This document shows, in pieces, positions 20,322-28,686 of a DNA stretch of 51,905 nt. Within the stretch, counting starts at the first letter, position 1. Each line of letters starts with the position of its first letter. Source of the DNA: an uncultured Neomegalonema sp. (GTDB taxonomy: Bacteria > Pseudomonadota > Alphaproteobacteria > Rhodobacterales > Rhodobacteraceae); the NCBI GenBank assembly GCA_937922185.1, contig CAKZUT010000071.1:1-51905 (forward strand), read 5' to 3'. Below the pieces are notes generated by a model. That model had not been told where the DNA came from, did no database searches, and was given only the letters and a program-made list of their open reading frames with translations. A program made the translations under genes and the position numbers.

Positions 20322-21779
20322 ATGCGTGTTGCCCGGCTCGACTCGGAAACGGATTTTGAAGGCTGGCGCGGCCATGCGCGGGCCTTGCTCTGTGACCGGG
20401 TGCCGCCCGAGGAGGTGACGTGGCAGGTGGGCCGGGCGCAGGATACCCTGTTCGATATCCTCGATGCCCCCGCCCCGCCGCGCGACCCGGACTACCGGCC
20501 CAGGGTCTCCAAACGCTTTCTTGTGGATGCGAAACTCGCGCTCTGTCATCGCGATGAGGAGCGTTTCGGTCTGCTCTATCGCCTGCTCTATCGAATGCAG
20601 GATAACGCGAATCTGATGTCGAACGCGGTCGATGATGACGTGATCCGACTTGGGGCGCTGGTGAAATCGGTCAGCCGCGACCGGCACAAGATGCGGGCCT
20701 TTGTACGCTTTCGTGCCGTGAAGGGTGAGCCGGATACGTTCGTCTCGTGGTTCGAGCCGGAGCATCGCATCGTGGAGGAGAACGCGCCTTTCTTCGTGCG
20801 CCGCTTCGCCAATATGAAATGGTCGATCCTCACCCCGGAACGCTCCGCCCATTATGACCGCCGGGAATTGCAGTTCGGCCCCGGCGCGTCGCAGGCTGAT
20901 GCCCCTGATGCCGACGCGCTCGAAGATCTCTGGCGCACGTATTATGGCGCGATCTTCAATCCCGCGCGCCTCAAGGTGAAGGCCATGGGCGCGGAAATGC
21001 CCAGGAAATACTGGAAAAACCTGCCCGAGGCCGAGCTGATCGCGCCGCTCATCGCCGATGCGCGCAAGCTGGAGGCGGGTATGGTCGAGGCCGCGCCGAC
21101 CCCACCCAGACGCCTTGCCGATTACGCCTTCGCCGAGCCGGACCTGCTTCCCGGCGATGCACTGGCGGCCCTGCGGCGCGATGCGGCGGGCTGTGCGCTT
21201 TGCGATCATGCCTGCCATGCCACGGGCACCGTCTTCGGCGAAGGCCCGCCCGATGCGACGCTGATGATCGTGGGCGAGCAACCCGGCGACCGGGAGGATA
21301 TCGCCGGACGCCCCTTCATCGGTCCCGCCGGTGACCTGCTCGACGCCGCGTTGCAGGAGGCGGGTCTGTCCCGCGATGCCCTCTACCTCACCAATGCGGT
21401 CAAGCATTTTCGCTTTACCCCCAGAGGCAAGCAACGCATCCACCAATCCCCGAAGGTCAGCCATATCGACCATTGCCGCTGGTGGCTGAAGGCCGAGCGC
21501 AAGCTCGTCCGGCCCAGGGTCACGCTGGCCATGGGAGCCACCGCCATCCGCGCTCTTGCGGGCCGCGCCATCCCCGTTGGCACCGCACGGGAGGTGGGAT
21601 TCGACTGCTTCGACGGGCGCGCGGGGCTGGCCACGTTTCACCCGGCGGCGATCCTGCGCCAGCCCGATACGGCGGAGGCGACCATGATGCGCGAGGCCCT
21701 CGTGGCCGATCTGCGACGGGCGAAGGCGATGACCGGGGAGGATATCGTCGCGGATTTTCCCGCCAACCGTGAAGTGTGA
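20322..21779 (+). CDS. UdgX-type uracil-DNA binding protein fused to N-terminal SAM-linked domain
   Basis: C-terminal LMIVGEQPGDREDIAGRPFIGPAGDLLD, TNAVKHFRFTPRGKQRIHQSP. Confidence 0.88.
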   Translation: MRVARLDSETDFEGWRGHARALLCDRVPPEEVTWQVGRAQDTLFDILDAPAPPRDPDYRPRVSKRFLVDAKLALCHRDEERFGLLYRLLYRMQDNANLMSNAVDDDVIRLGALVKSVSRDRHKMRAFVRFRAVKGEPDTFVSWFEPEHRIVEENAPFFVRRFANMKWSILTPERSAHYDRRELQFGPGASQADAPDADALEDLWRTYYGAIFNPARLKVKAMGAEMPRKYWKNLPEAELIAPLIADARKLEAGMVEAAPTPPRRLADYAFAEPDLLPGDALAALRRDAAGCALCDHACHATGTVFGEGPPDATLMIVGEQPGDREDIAGRPFIGPAGDLLDAALQEAGLSRDALYLTNAVKHFRFTPRGKQRIHQSPKVSHIDHCRWWLKAERKLVRPRVTLAMGATAIRALAGRAIPVGTAREVGFDCFDGRAGLATFHPAAILRQPDTAEATMMREALVADLRRAKAMTGEDIVADFPANREV

Positions 21780-21834
21780 CAGGATGCCGTTCCATCGCGG
21801 GGAAGACCCCGGAGCGGTCTGAGCGGGGATGTTC

Positions 21835-23370
21835 CTACTGGAACCACTCCCCCCATCCCTCCTCGTACAATGCGGGCAGGGGCTGATCGAACAGGGTCGC
21901 CGCCCCCATGTCCAGCCGCGCCATATCCGCCGGAAAGCGGCGCATGGCGGCAAAGGCCTCCGCATCCAGAAACCGCAGGTCTTCGGGCAATGCCCGGCGG
22001 GGCGTTGCCGATAATCGCGCTCCGGCAAGCACGAACCCCCATTCGCCGAAGCTGGGGATATAGGCGTGATAGGGAATGGTCTTGAGCGTCCGCCCGTCCG
22101 AAAACGGGTCCAGCGTTGCCGCGAGGGTCGCCTCCACGGTCCAGAACGCCTTGCGCGCATAGAGGGGCGAGGTCGCCTGCGTGACGATTACGCTCCCCGC
22201 CGCCATGCGCGATGTCAGCGTGGCATAGAACGCCCGGCTGTAGAGCTTGGCCACCGCCAGATCCTTCGGGTCCGGCAGGTCGAGGATCGCCACATCGAAG
22301 GGTGCCCCCCCTTCCTTGAGATATTCCCACGCATCCGCATTCACGATGCTGACACGCGGATCGGACAAGACCCCGCCATTGAGCGGGGCGAGCGCCGGAT
22401 GATCCCGGAACAGGGCGGTTACGTCCGGGTCGATATCCACGAGGATAATCTGCTCGACCGCGCCGTAGCGCAGCACTTCGCGCGCCGCCATGCCGTCGCC
22501 GCCGCCGAGGATCAGGACGCGCCCGATGCGCGGGGCGCGGGTCATGGCCGGATGGACGAGCGATTCGTGATAGCGATGCTCGTCCAGCGTATCGAACTGG
22601 ATCGAGCCATTGAGGAAAAGCTGCACCCGCTTGCCGTCGCGCGCCACGACCACCCGCTGATAGGGCGTGTCGCGCGCCAGCACGATCTCATTTTCGTAGA
22701 GGCGCCGCTCCATGCCGCCCAGTACCGTCTCGCTCTGCCATGCGCCCAGGCCCACGGCCAGCACCGCCAGCGCGAAGGCCGCCCGCAGCCCCGCCCCGCA
22801 TCGCGTGCGAAACAGCCACAGCCCCATCGCCGCCACCGCCAGATTGACGGCTCCGAGCAGGAAGGAGGCCCCCATCAATCCGAGCTGTGGCACCAGCACC
22901 AGCGGAAAGAGCAATGCCGCCGCCAGCGCCCCGATATAATCCGCTGTCAGGACGTTCGATACGGTCACTTTCAGCGCATCGCGCCCTTCGAGAATGCGGA
23001 TCACCAGCGGGATTTCGAGGCCGACCAGCGCCCCGATGGCAAGGCTCACGAGGAACAGGAAGGCCGTGTAGTTCTCGATCAGCGCGAAGGCCGCGAACAG
23101 GATCATCGCCGAGAAACCGCCGATCAGTCCCAGCGCAATCTGTGCGCCCACGAAGGTCGGTTCGGGATCGACCACATGCCGCGACAGATAGGCCCCGATC
23201 CCCATCGCCGTCATGAACAGGCCGATGACGAGCGAGAAATGGTAGACGCTGTCCCCGAGCAGATAGCTGGACACCGACCCCGCCACCAGTTCGTAGACCA
23301 GCCCGCAGACCGCGATAACGAAGGTAGCCCCGAGCAGCGCGAGATCGGTGCCGCGCGAGGAGGCGCTCAT
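21835..23370 (-). CDS. Polyamine aminopropyltransferase (spermidine-synthase-like) with N-terminal membrane domain
   Basis: Seven or so N-terminal TMs, then VLILGGGDGMAAREVLRY...ILVDIDPDVTALF. Confidence 0.88.
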   Translation of the reverse strand: MSASSRGTDLALLGATFVIAVCGLVYELVAGSVSSYLLGDSVYHFSLVIGLFMTAMGIGAYLSRHVVDPEPTFVGAQIALGLIGGFSAMILFAAFALIENYTAFLFLVSLAIGALVGLEIPLVIRILEGRDALKVTVSNVLTADYIGALAAALLFPLVLVPQLGLMGASFLLGAVNLAVAAMGLWLFRTRCGAGLRAAFALAVLAVGLGAWQSETVLGGMERRLYENEIVLARDTPYQRVVVARDGKRVQLFLNGSIQFDTLDEHRYHESLVHPAMTRAPRIGRVLILGGGDGMAAREVLRYGAVEQIILVDIDPDVTALFRDHPALAPLNGGVLSDPRVSIVNADAWEYLKEGGAPFDVAILDLPDPKDLAVAKLYSRAFYATLTSRMAAGSVIVTQATSPLYARKAFWTVEATLAATLDPFSDGRTLKTIPYHAYIPSFGEWGFVLAGARLSATPRRALPEDLRFLDAEAFAAMRRFPADMARLDMGAATLFDQPLPALYEEGWGEWFQ

Positions 23371-23392
23371 CGCCCCTGTCCGTCCTGTGGCA

Positions 23393-23617
23393 TCAGGAGT
23401 TGATGACGTTCGCGATCAGGATGGCCAGCGAGATCATCACCGATCCCATCACGATGGCCACCGCCGTATTGGCCTTGCCCGACAGCTCCTCGTGCAGCGA
23501 GAAAGGGGTGAGGAAATCGATGATGATGTAGCTGACGATCATCAGCACCAGCCCGAGAAAGGCATAGAAGATCGTCGCGATCACTTCGGCGACGGAGATG
23601 GCGGACGCTATGTCCAT
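23393..23617 (-). CDS. DUF350-family membrane protein
   Basis: 74 aa, two TMs, LVLMIVSYIIIDFLTPFSLHEELSGKANTAVAIVMGSVMISLAI. Confidence 0.8.
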   Translation of the reverse strand: MDIASAISVAEVIATIFYAFLGLVLMIVSYIIIDFLTPFSLHEELSGKANTAVAIVMGSVMISLAILIANVINS

Positions 23618-23642
23618 GGGATGTCCTTTCGTTGTGCGGGGG

Positions 23643-23795
23643 TCATTTTACCCCCCCGATATAGCCGACGCGCCCGCCGCTGCCCGAGCGGATGGATTTG
23701 GCGATCTGCGCGTCCTCGCCGCCGATGCCGTAGAGGCCCGCATAGGTCGCGCCTCCGGTGGCCAGTGCAAAGACCACGAACACGATTCTGGTCAA
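23643..23795 (-). CDS. Small single-pass membrane protein (50 aa, putative TTG start)
   Basis: LTRIVFVVFALATGGATYAGLYGIGGEDAQIAKSIRSGSGGRVGYIGGVK; TTGA overlap with upstream stop. Confidence 0.6.
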   Translation of the reverse strand: MTRIVFVVFALATGGATYAGLYGIGGEDAQIAKSIRSGSGGRVGYIGGVK

Positions 23796-25063
23796 TCGTC
23801 ATCCTCCCCGTCATCGCCCCATCGCCGGGCCTCGAACCGGGATTGCCGGAACCACAGGCTGAGCCAGCACAGTATGAAGAAGATACTCAGGCCGAACAGA
23901 TACCGCGACAGCATCACGTTCTCGCGCACCTCTACCCTGACCGGCAGGCGCGCGGATTTCGGATCGCCCGTGGTGATGGTCAGGCGATAGGCCCCGGCGG
24001 CGGGGGGCTTGAACCGGAAGGTCGCCGTCTGCGAGCCTTCGGTCCAGCGCCCGTCGCTGTCATAGCCTTCGTAATATTCCAGCCCCTTATCGAATTCGGC
24101 GACCGTCTCTTCGGATTCCTCGTGGATCAGTTCCATATCGTACCAGGACCACGCATTCACGACATTCGCTGTCAGGCGCAGCTCGGCCAGCCGGTCGGCG
24201 CGGGTCAGCGGAAAGACCAGCGAGCCGCCCGCATCCGTATCGACAATGACCGTCTCGGTGATCTTCTTGCCCGTGCCGATGACAAGGAAGGTCAGCCCCA
24301 GCACGAGGGCGACGGGTGCGAACAGCTTTCCGGCCCCGGACAGCGCGGTGTGGAACGAACCGGGCAGGAAAGGCTGTATCGCGTGGACGGTGCGGGCGCG
24401 GGGAAACTCGTCCGCTACCCCGAAGGCGGCCAGCGTCTCGCGGCGATCCAGATAGGTGCCGAACTCGAATTCCGTCTCGTTCTCGCCGATGACGACAGAA
24501 TAGCCGTGGGGCGGATCGATGGCCTCGATCACCTGTGTCCGGTCGCCCAGGGCGGGCACCCATGTCAACTCGCCCTCCAGATAGCTGATACGGGCGACGT
24601 ATTGCTCGTACATCTGAAACTGGCGTCCGGCGGCGGCGAGGGGAGCCTTATAGGCGAAATTGCCGCCCGTCTCGGGCATGTCGCGGGTCTTGCGCGAATG
24701 GGTGATGTGCCCGTCGAACCATGTCATCCAGCTATAGCCATGGGTAGGGCTGTAAAGCTGATAGTTCGTCCAGTGATAGTCCTCATGCTCAATGGAGGCG
24801 GTGACGCCGACGATGCCGACGATGACCTGTTCGACCCCCAGTATCTCGCCCGTCATGCCGATCTGAAACGGGCCTTCGGGGCGCTGCATGTCGCGGTAGC
24901 GGGTCAGCAGGCGGTAGGCGTCATGCCGGTCCATGACCGCACCGCAATAGCTGCACACCATCGCCCTGGCCCGATGCCCGGCCAGCGCGGGCAGGGGCGA
25001 GCCGCAGGCGGTGCAGTTGATCGCCGCGAGGCGGGAGGGGGCGGGGGAGAAACCGTCGGTCAT
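23792..25063 (-). CDS. DUF4178-family protein with N-terminal zinc-ribbon-like Cys pairs and TMs
   Basis: INCTACGSPL...MVCSYCGAVMD, YHWTNYQLYSPTHGYSWMTWFDGHITHSRK. Confidence 0.75.
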   Translation of the reverse strand: MTDGFSPAPSRLAAINCTACGSPLPALAGHRARAMVCSYCGAVMDRHDAYRLLTRYRDMQRPEGPFQIGMTGEILGVEQVIVGIVGVTASIEHEDYHWTNYQLYSPTHGYSWMTWFDGHITHSRKTRDMPETGGNFAYKAPLAAAGRQFQMYEQYVARISYLEGELTWVPALGDRTQVIEAIDPPHGYSVVIGENETEFEFGTYLDRRETLAAFGVADEFPRARTVHAIQPFLPGSFHTALSGAGKLFAPVALVLGLTFLVIGTGKKITETVIVDTDAGGSLVFPLTRADRLAELRLTANVVNAWSWYDMELIHEESEETVAEFDKGLEYYEGYDSDGRWTEGSQTATFRFKPPAAGAYRLTITTGDPKSARLPVRVEVRENVMLSRYLFGLSIFFILCWLSLWFRQSRFEARRWGDDGEDDD

Positions 25064-25710
25064 GCCCCGGCATTCTCCGACCGGATAAGATAGGGATCAA
25101 CCCATACCCCTTCGGAGGCCGCGAATTCCCCTTCGGAAAATTCCAGCGTCACCAGCCGACCCATCGGCCCGGAAAGGTGCCAGTACCGATAGGCCTGTCC
25201 GACATGCAGGGCTTCGGGAAATTCTCCGCGCAGGGCCATGCAGGTCGCGGTATCGGCTTCGGTTACGGTGAAGGTCTCACCGTTCAGGGATACGTTCTCC
25301 CCGCGTTTCAACTGCCACGGCGACAGCGTGACGTCGATCTCATAGGGCCGCTCGACCGCGATCTCGCCTTCATCCACGCTGATCCAGACTCCCTCACCGC
25401 CGCCATCGACGGCCCAGAATTCATCCCACCATCCTGTGCCGTAGGAAAAGCGGGCCTGCCCGACGGGCAACCAGCTTTCCCGCCGATAGCGGATTTCGCG
25501 GCCCAGCACGAACAGGGACGGCTCCTCTGCCATCACACCCTTCTCTCCGGCGGTGCGGAGGGCATCGTCTTCCAGCACGACCGCCGACTCGCAATACCGG
25601 CAGGCGACCATCTTCGCACGGGTCAGCGTTTCGGGAAGGTCGGCCCCGCAATTGGGGCAATTCATGCCGTCAAAGCCCATGGATGATCCGTCCTCACGAT
25701 ACGCACGCAT
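25060..25710 (-). CDS. DUF4178-family protein with zinc-ribbon-like Cys pairs
   Basis: MNCPNCGADL...MVACRYCESAVVL; FSYGTGWWDEFWAVDGGGEGVWISVDEG; overlaps the next gene. Start may be at MGFDGMNC. Confidence 0.75.
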   Translation of the reverse strand: MRAYREDGSSMGFDGMNCPNCGADLPETLTRAKMVACRYCESAVVLEDDALRTAGEKGVMAEEPSLFVLGREIRYRRESWLPVGQARFSYGTGWWDEFWAVDGGGEGVWISVDEGEIAVERPYEIDVTLSPWQLKRGENVSLNGETFTVTEADTATCMALRGEFPEALHVGQAYRYWHLSGPMGRLVTLEFSEGEFAASEGVWVDPYLIRSENAGA

Positions 25711-25778
25711 CTTGTACGGAGCATGGTTAACCCATTCCGAACGAAACAGGAATGGGCGGAGGGCTGAAATCCGGGCGG

Positions 25779-26582
25779 TCAGGAATACGGATCGCGCCTG
25801 AAAGGAGCGACCAGAAGGGCGTTGAGGTCATCCGCCCGATCCTGCGGAAACTGCTTCAGGCCATAGCGGAAGCGGGAGGGCGGGCGTTTCGGCTCGGCGA
25901 GGTAGGTGCCGAACAATCGGTCCCAGAGCGCGATATCGTGACCGTAGTTGGAATCCGTCTCCGCCACATGATCCGAATGGTGGATATGATGCAGGCCCGG
26001 CGTCATCATGTAGGGCCGCAAGGCCCTGTCGAGCCGTTCGGGCAGGCGGATCGCCGAATGATGGGACAGGTCTATCGCGAGTACCACTGCGGCATAGGCG
26101 ATGATCGCGGCGGGCGTCAGGCCCAGTGCGATGATGAGCAGGACATCCACCCCCAGAACCATGAGATAGATCGCCGGATGAGTGCGGAATGTCGTGGTCA
26201 CGTCCAGCGCCTGATCGCTGTGATGAATCTTGTGGAAGCGCCAGAGAAACGGGATGCGGTGCGATGCGAGATGCATCAGATAGCTTGTCAGACTCAGGGT
26301 GATCAGGCTGACGGTGACAGCGACGGGCAGGGGCGCATCGAAGACATTCAGCAGCCCCACCGACGCCTCCCGTGCCCAGTGTGCCGCCGCGAGACCGCCG
26401 ACCGGCACAAGGGAGGCCAGACCGGCGGTTATGGCGACAAGAGCGAGATTGGCAGGCCAGCGCCGCCGCGCGGAACGCCGCTCCTCCTCTCCGCCGAGCA
26501 GTTCGATTGCGGCAATCACGATCAGGAAGACGAACCAGTACGAGAGAGCGGTTTCAATCGCCATCGGCACAGCTCCGGTCAT
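25779..26582 (-). CDS. Sterol desaturase/fatty acid hydroxylase superfamily protein
   Basis: Histidine boxes HLASH, FHKIHH, HHIHHSDH in a multi-TM protein. Confidence 0.87.
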   Translation of the reverse strand: MTGAVPMAIETALSYWFVFLIVIAAIELLGGEEERRSARRRWPANLALVAITAGLASLVPVGGLAAAHWAREASVGLLNVFDAPLPVAVTVSLITLSLTSYLMHLASHRIPFLWRFHKIHHSDQALDVTTTFRTHPAIYLMVLGVDVLLIIALGLTPAAIIAYAAVVLAIDLSHHSAIRLPERLDRALRPYMMTPGLHHIHHSDHVAETDSNYGHDIALWDRLFGTYLAEPKRPPSRFRYGLKQFPQDRADDLNALLVAPFRRDPYS

Positions 26583-26585
26583 GTC

Positions 26586-27092
26586 TCACGATGCCCATAA
26601 CCCACTCCAGTCTATCGGCGGTTCGGTGCAGGTCCGAGGCCAGATCACGGCAATCTGTCGCTTGGTCGTGGACTGTGCGCCGGGGGTCAGCCCGTTTCGG
26701 ATCATGGCTTTGGCCCAGAGCATCGTCAGGGTCGGTCGGGTCGATCCCGTATAGGCGTAGTCATGGTAGTGATACCGGTGACTGTCGCCCTCTGTCAGGT
26801 GATCCTCCACGAATGTCGCCGCCACGATCGTAATCGGAAATTCGAGAACGGACATCGACCCGGCGCAGGCCCCGCTCTCGAAGCGCAGGCCCACCGACCC
26901 CTCGCCTCTCACGCGGCTTTCTACATCGCCGGTGACCCGATAGCCCTGTTCGGGCAGGATCAGGCGGGCGGCGTCGATCAGGCGCGGCCCCTCTTCCCGT
27001 GCCGCATAGGCCGAGCGCGCCTCGTAGCGGGAGAACGCGGAAAGCGCGACGACCCCGATCATCAAACCCCACCAGAGTTTCATGCGCGCCAT
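26586..27092 (-). CDS. Putative exosortase-system partner, N-terminal TM anchored (168 aa)
   Basis: Overlaps the exosortase 3' end by 13 nt; N-terminal TM LWWGLMIGVVALSAF. Confidence 0.55.
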   Translation of the reverse strand: MARMKLWWGLMIGVVALSAFSRYEARSAYAAREEGPRLIDAARLILPEQGYRVTGDVESRVRGEGSVGLRFESGACAGSMSVLEFPITIVAATFVEDHLTEGDSHRYHYHDYAYTGSTRPTLTMLWAKAMIRNGLTPGAQSTTKRQIAVIWPRTCTEPPIDWSGLWAS

Positions 27093-27937
27093 GGCAAACC
27101 CGTGCGGGTGACGGCCCCTAGACTGACGACGCAGATGAGGGCCATCTGCAAGACCGAGATGAGGATCGCTCCGTCGCCGTGATGCCAGAATTCATAGGCC
27201 GACCAGCCCGGTGTCATCAGCCCGAGCCGGAGCGAGTTCACAACCATCAGCAGGAAGGACAGCAACAGCAGGATGCCCGCATCGCCCGCTTTCAGGGGCA
27301 GGCGGAAGAATGCCTTTACGGAAGCGAACCCGAGAAAGGCATAGCTGATATTGGAAAAAACCGAACACGCGCCGATCATCCTGAGATTCAGGCCGCTCTC
27401 GCCCGATATCCGGGTTCCGGTGCCGGAAATCTCGATGCCGATCAGGGCGTTCAGTCTTACGGCGAGATCGACCTCGCCGATCAGGAAGATGTCCTTGTAG
27501 AACATGAAGATCAGGGGCGCGGCAAAGCCGTTGATGAACAGGGCCATGTAGACCAGTCCGACAGACCGGGCATCCCTGATCCGGGCATGGCGCGAGAAAT
27601 AGTAAAGCGCGAGGGCCGCCATGATGAGGGGGATATCGTAGATCGACCCGAACACGCCCCCCGCCGCGACCGCAAGCACTGTAAGGACAAGCAGCACATA
27701 ATCCCCCCGCCGGGCGGGTGCCGTGTCTGCCCGGTCGGTCAGCAGATGAAAGATCGCGAGAAAGGCCATGAGAAGCATCAGATTGGTGCTTGCCGCCATG
27801 GCAGGCCATTCCGTCAGATCATGCGGTGCGAGCCTGCCGATGAGGCTGTGGACCAGCAACAGAAACCACACCGCGAGATGGACATGACCGCGCGGTATGG
27901 CTGGGATCGTCGTTCCGGCGTCTTTCACGACGTCCAT
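27080..27937 (-). CDS. Exosortase/archaeosortase-family transpeptidase-like membrane protein
   Basis: Multi-TM with ordered catalytic signature: IGACSVFSNISY (Cys), VVNSLRLGLM (N-x-x-R), WHHGDGAIL (His). Confidence 0.8.
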   Translation of the reverse strand: MDVVKDAGTTIPAIPRGHVHLAVWFLLLVHSLIGRLAPHDLTEWPAMAASTNLMLLMAFLAIFHLLTDRADTAPARRGDYVLLVLTVLAVAAGGVFGSIYDIPLIMAALALYYFSRHARIRDARSVGLVYMALFINGFAAPLIFMFYKDIFLIGEVDLAVRLNALIGIEISGTGTRISGESGLNLRMIGACSVFSNISYAFLGFASVKAFFRLPLKAGDAGILLLLSFLLMVVNSLRLGLMTPGWSAYEFWHHGDGAILISVLQMALICVVSLGAVTRTGLPWRA

Positions 27938-27947
27938 GGACGGACAG

Positions 27948-28121
27948 TCAGTCTTTCTTGCGGAACAGGCGATAGCCGATATATCCGGCAATCGCGATGC
28001 CGATCCCGACAGGGCCTGCCGCCCCGGCGAGGGGTACGGGAACCGGGGCATCACTGCCAGCCAGAACAGGGGCGACTGATAAAGCGTAGATTGCGGTCGC
28101 GAATACAGTGAATCGAGTCAT
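27948..28121 (-). CDS. 57-aa exosortase-substrate-like preprotein with VPVPLAG C-terminal sorting tail
   Basis: MTRFTVFATAIYALSVAPVLAGSDAPVPVPLAGAAGPVGIGIAIAGYIGYRLFRKKD: signal peptide, VPxP motif, TM helix, basic tail; 10 nt upstream of exosortase start. Not in the ORF track. Confidence 0.75.
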   Translation of the reverse strand: MTRFTVFATAIYALSVAPVLAGSDAPVPVPLAGAAGPVGIGIAIAGYIGYRLFRKKD

Positions 28122-28173
28122 CCCTTTTATCCTTCATTTATGAATCTGCTCCCGATCATCACCGATGCGACCG

Positions 28174-28204
28174 GAAGTTTCAACTTCAGATTGCCATTAT
28201 GGCA
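28174..28204. promoter_or_regulatory. Two palindromes in the divergent promoter region
   Basis: GAAGTT-TC-AACTTC (28174-28187) and TGCCAT-T-ATGGCA (28192-28204). Confidence 0.45.
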
Positions 28205-28308
28205 CATATTTTTATTCAGGGTGTATTTTACTTTCCCGAATTGACCGGTTTCGCCTCAGACCCGTTCCCCTCTTGCCAAGCGCGCATGAGGGTTCCACAA
28301 TCATTGTC

Positions 28309-28662
28309 ATGAGTGCTGAAATTGTCCCCTTTCCGGTCCGCACGCGCAATGCGGAGCAGATCGTTTCCTTCGACCGGCGGGAGCTGAACACGATCCTCTC
28401 GAAATACGGTCAGCTCGTGGCGGCGGGGGAATGGCGCGATTACGCGCTGAACATGAGCATGGAGGCGGCGGTCTTCTCGGTGTTCCGCCGCACCGGCGAG
28501 ACCCCGGCCTATCGCATCGAGAAACGCCCGAAGAACGCGAACCGTCAGGGGCAATATGCCATCATCGGCTCGGATGGTCGCATCGTCAAACGCGGCCATG
28601 ATCTGCGCCTTGCCCTGCGGATCTTCGACCGCAAATTGCTGCGCCTGACCGAAGGCGACTGA
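28309..28662 (+). CDS. DUF2794-like conserved protein
   Basis: VSFDRRELNTILSKYGQLVAAGEWRDYALNMSMEAAVFSVFRRT. Confidence 0.8.
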   Translation: MSAEIVPFPVRTRNAEQIVSFDRRELNTILSKYGQLVAAGEWRDYALNMSMEAAVFSVFRRTGETPAYRIEKRPKNANRQGQYAIIGSDGRIVKRGHDLRLALRIFDRKLLRLTEGD

Positions 28663-28686
28663 TCCTCACGGGGATTCGGTGCGTTC

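Noticed and set aside
20316-22160. 614-aa minus-strand ORF opposite UdgX
   Set aside because: Overlaps two strongly supported CDSs; no recognisable domains.
22066-25093. Plus-strand ORFs 22066..23403 and 23348..25093
   Set aside because: Antisense to the aminopropyltransferase and DUF4178 genes; low-complexity shadow translations.
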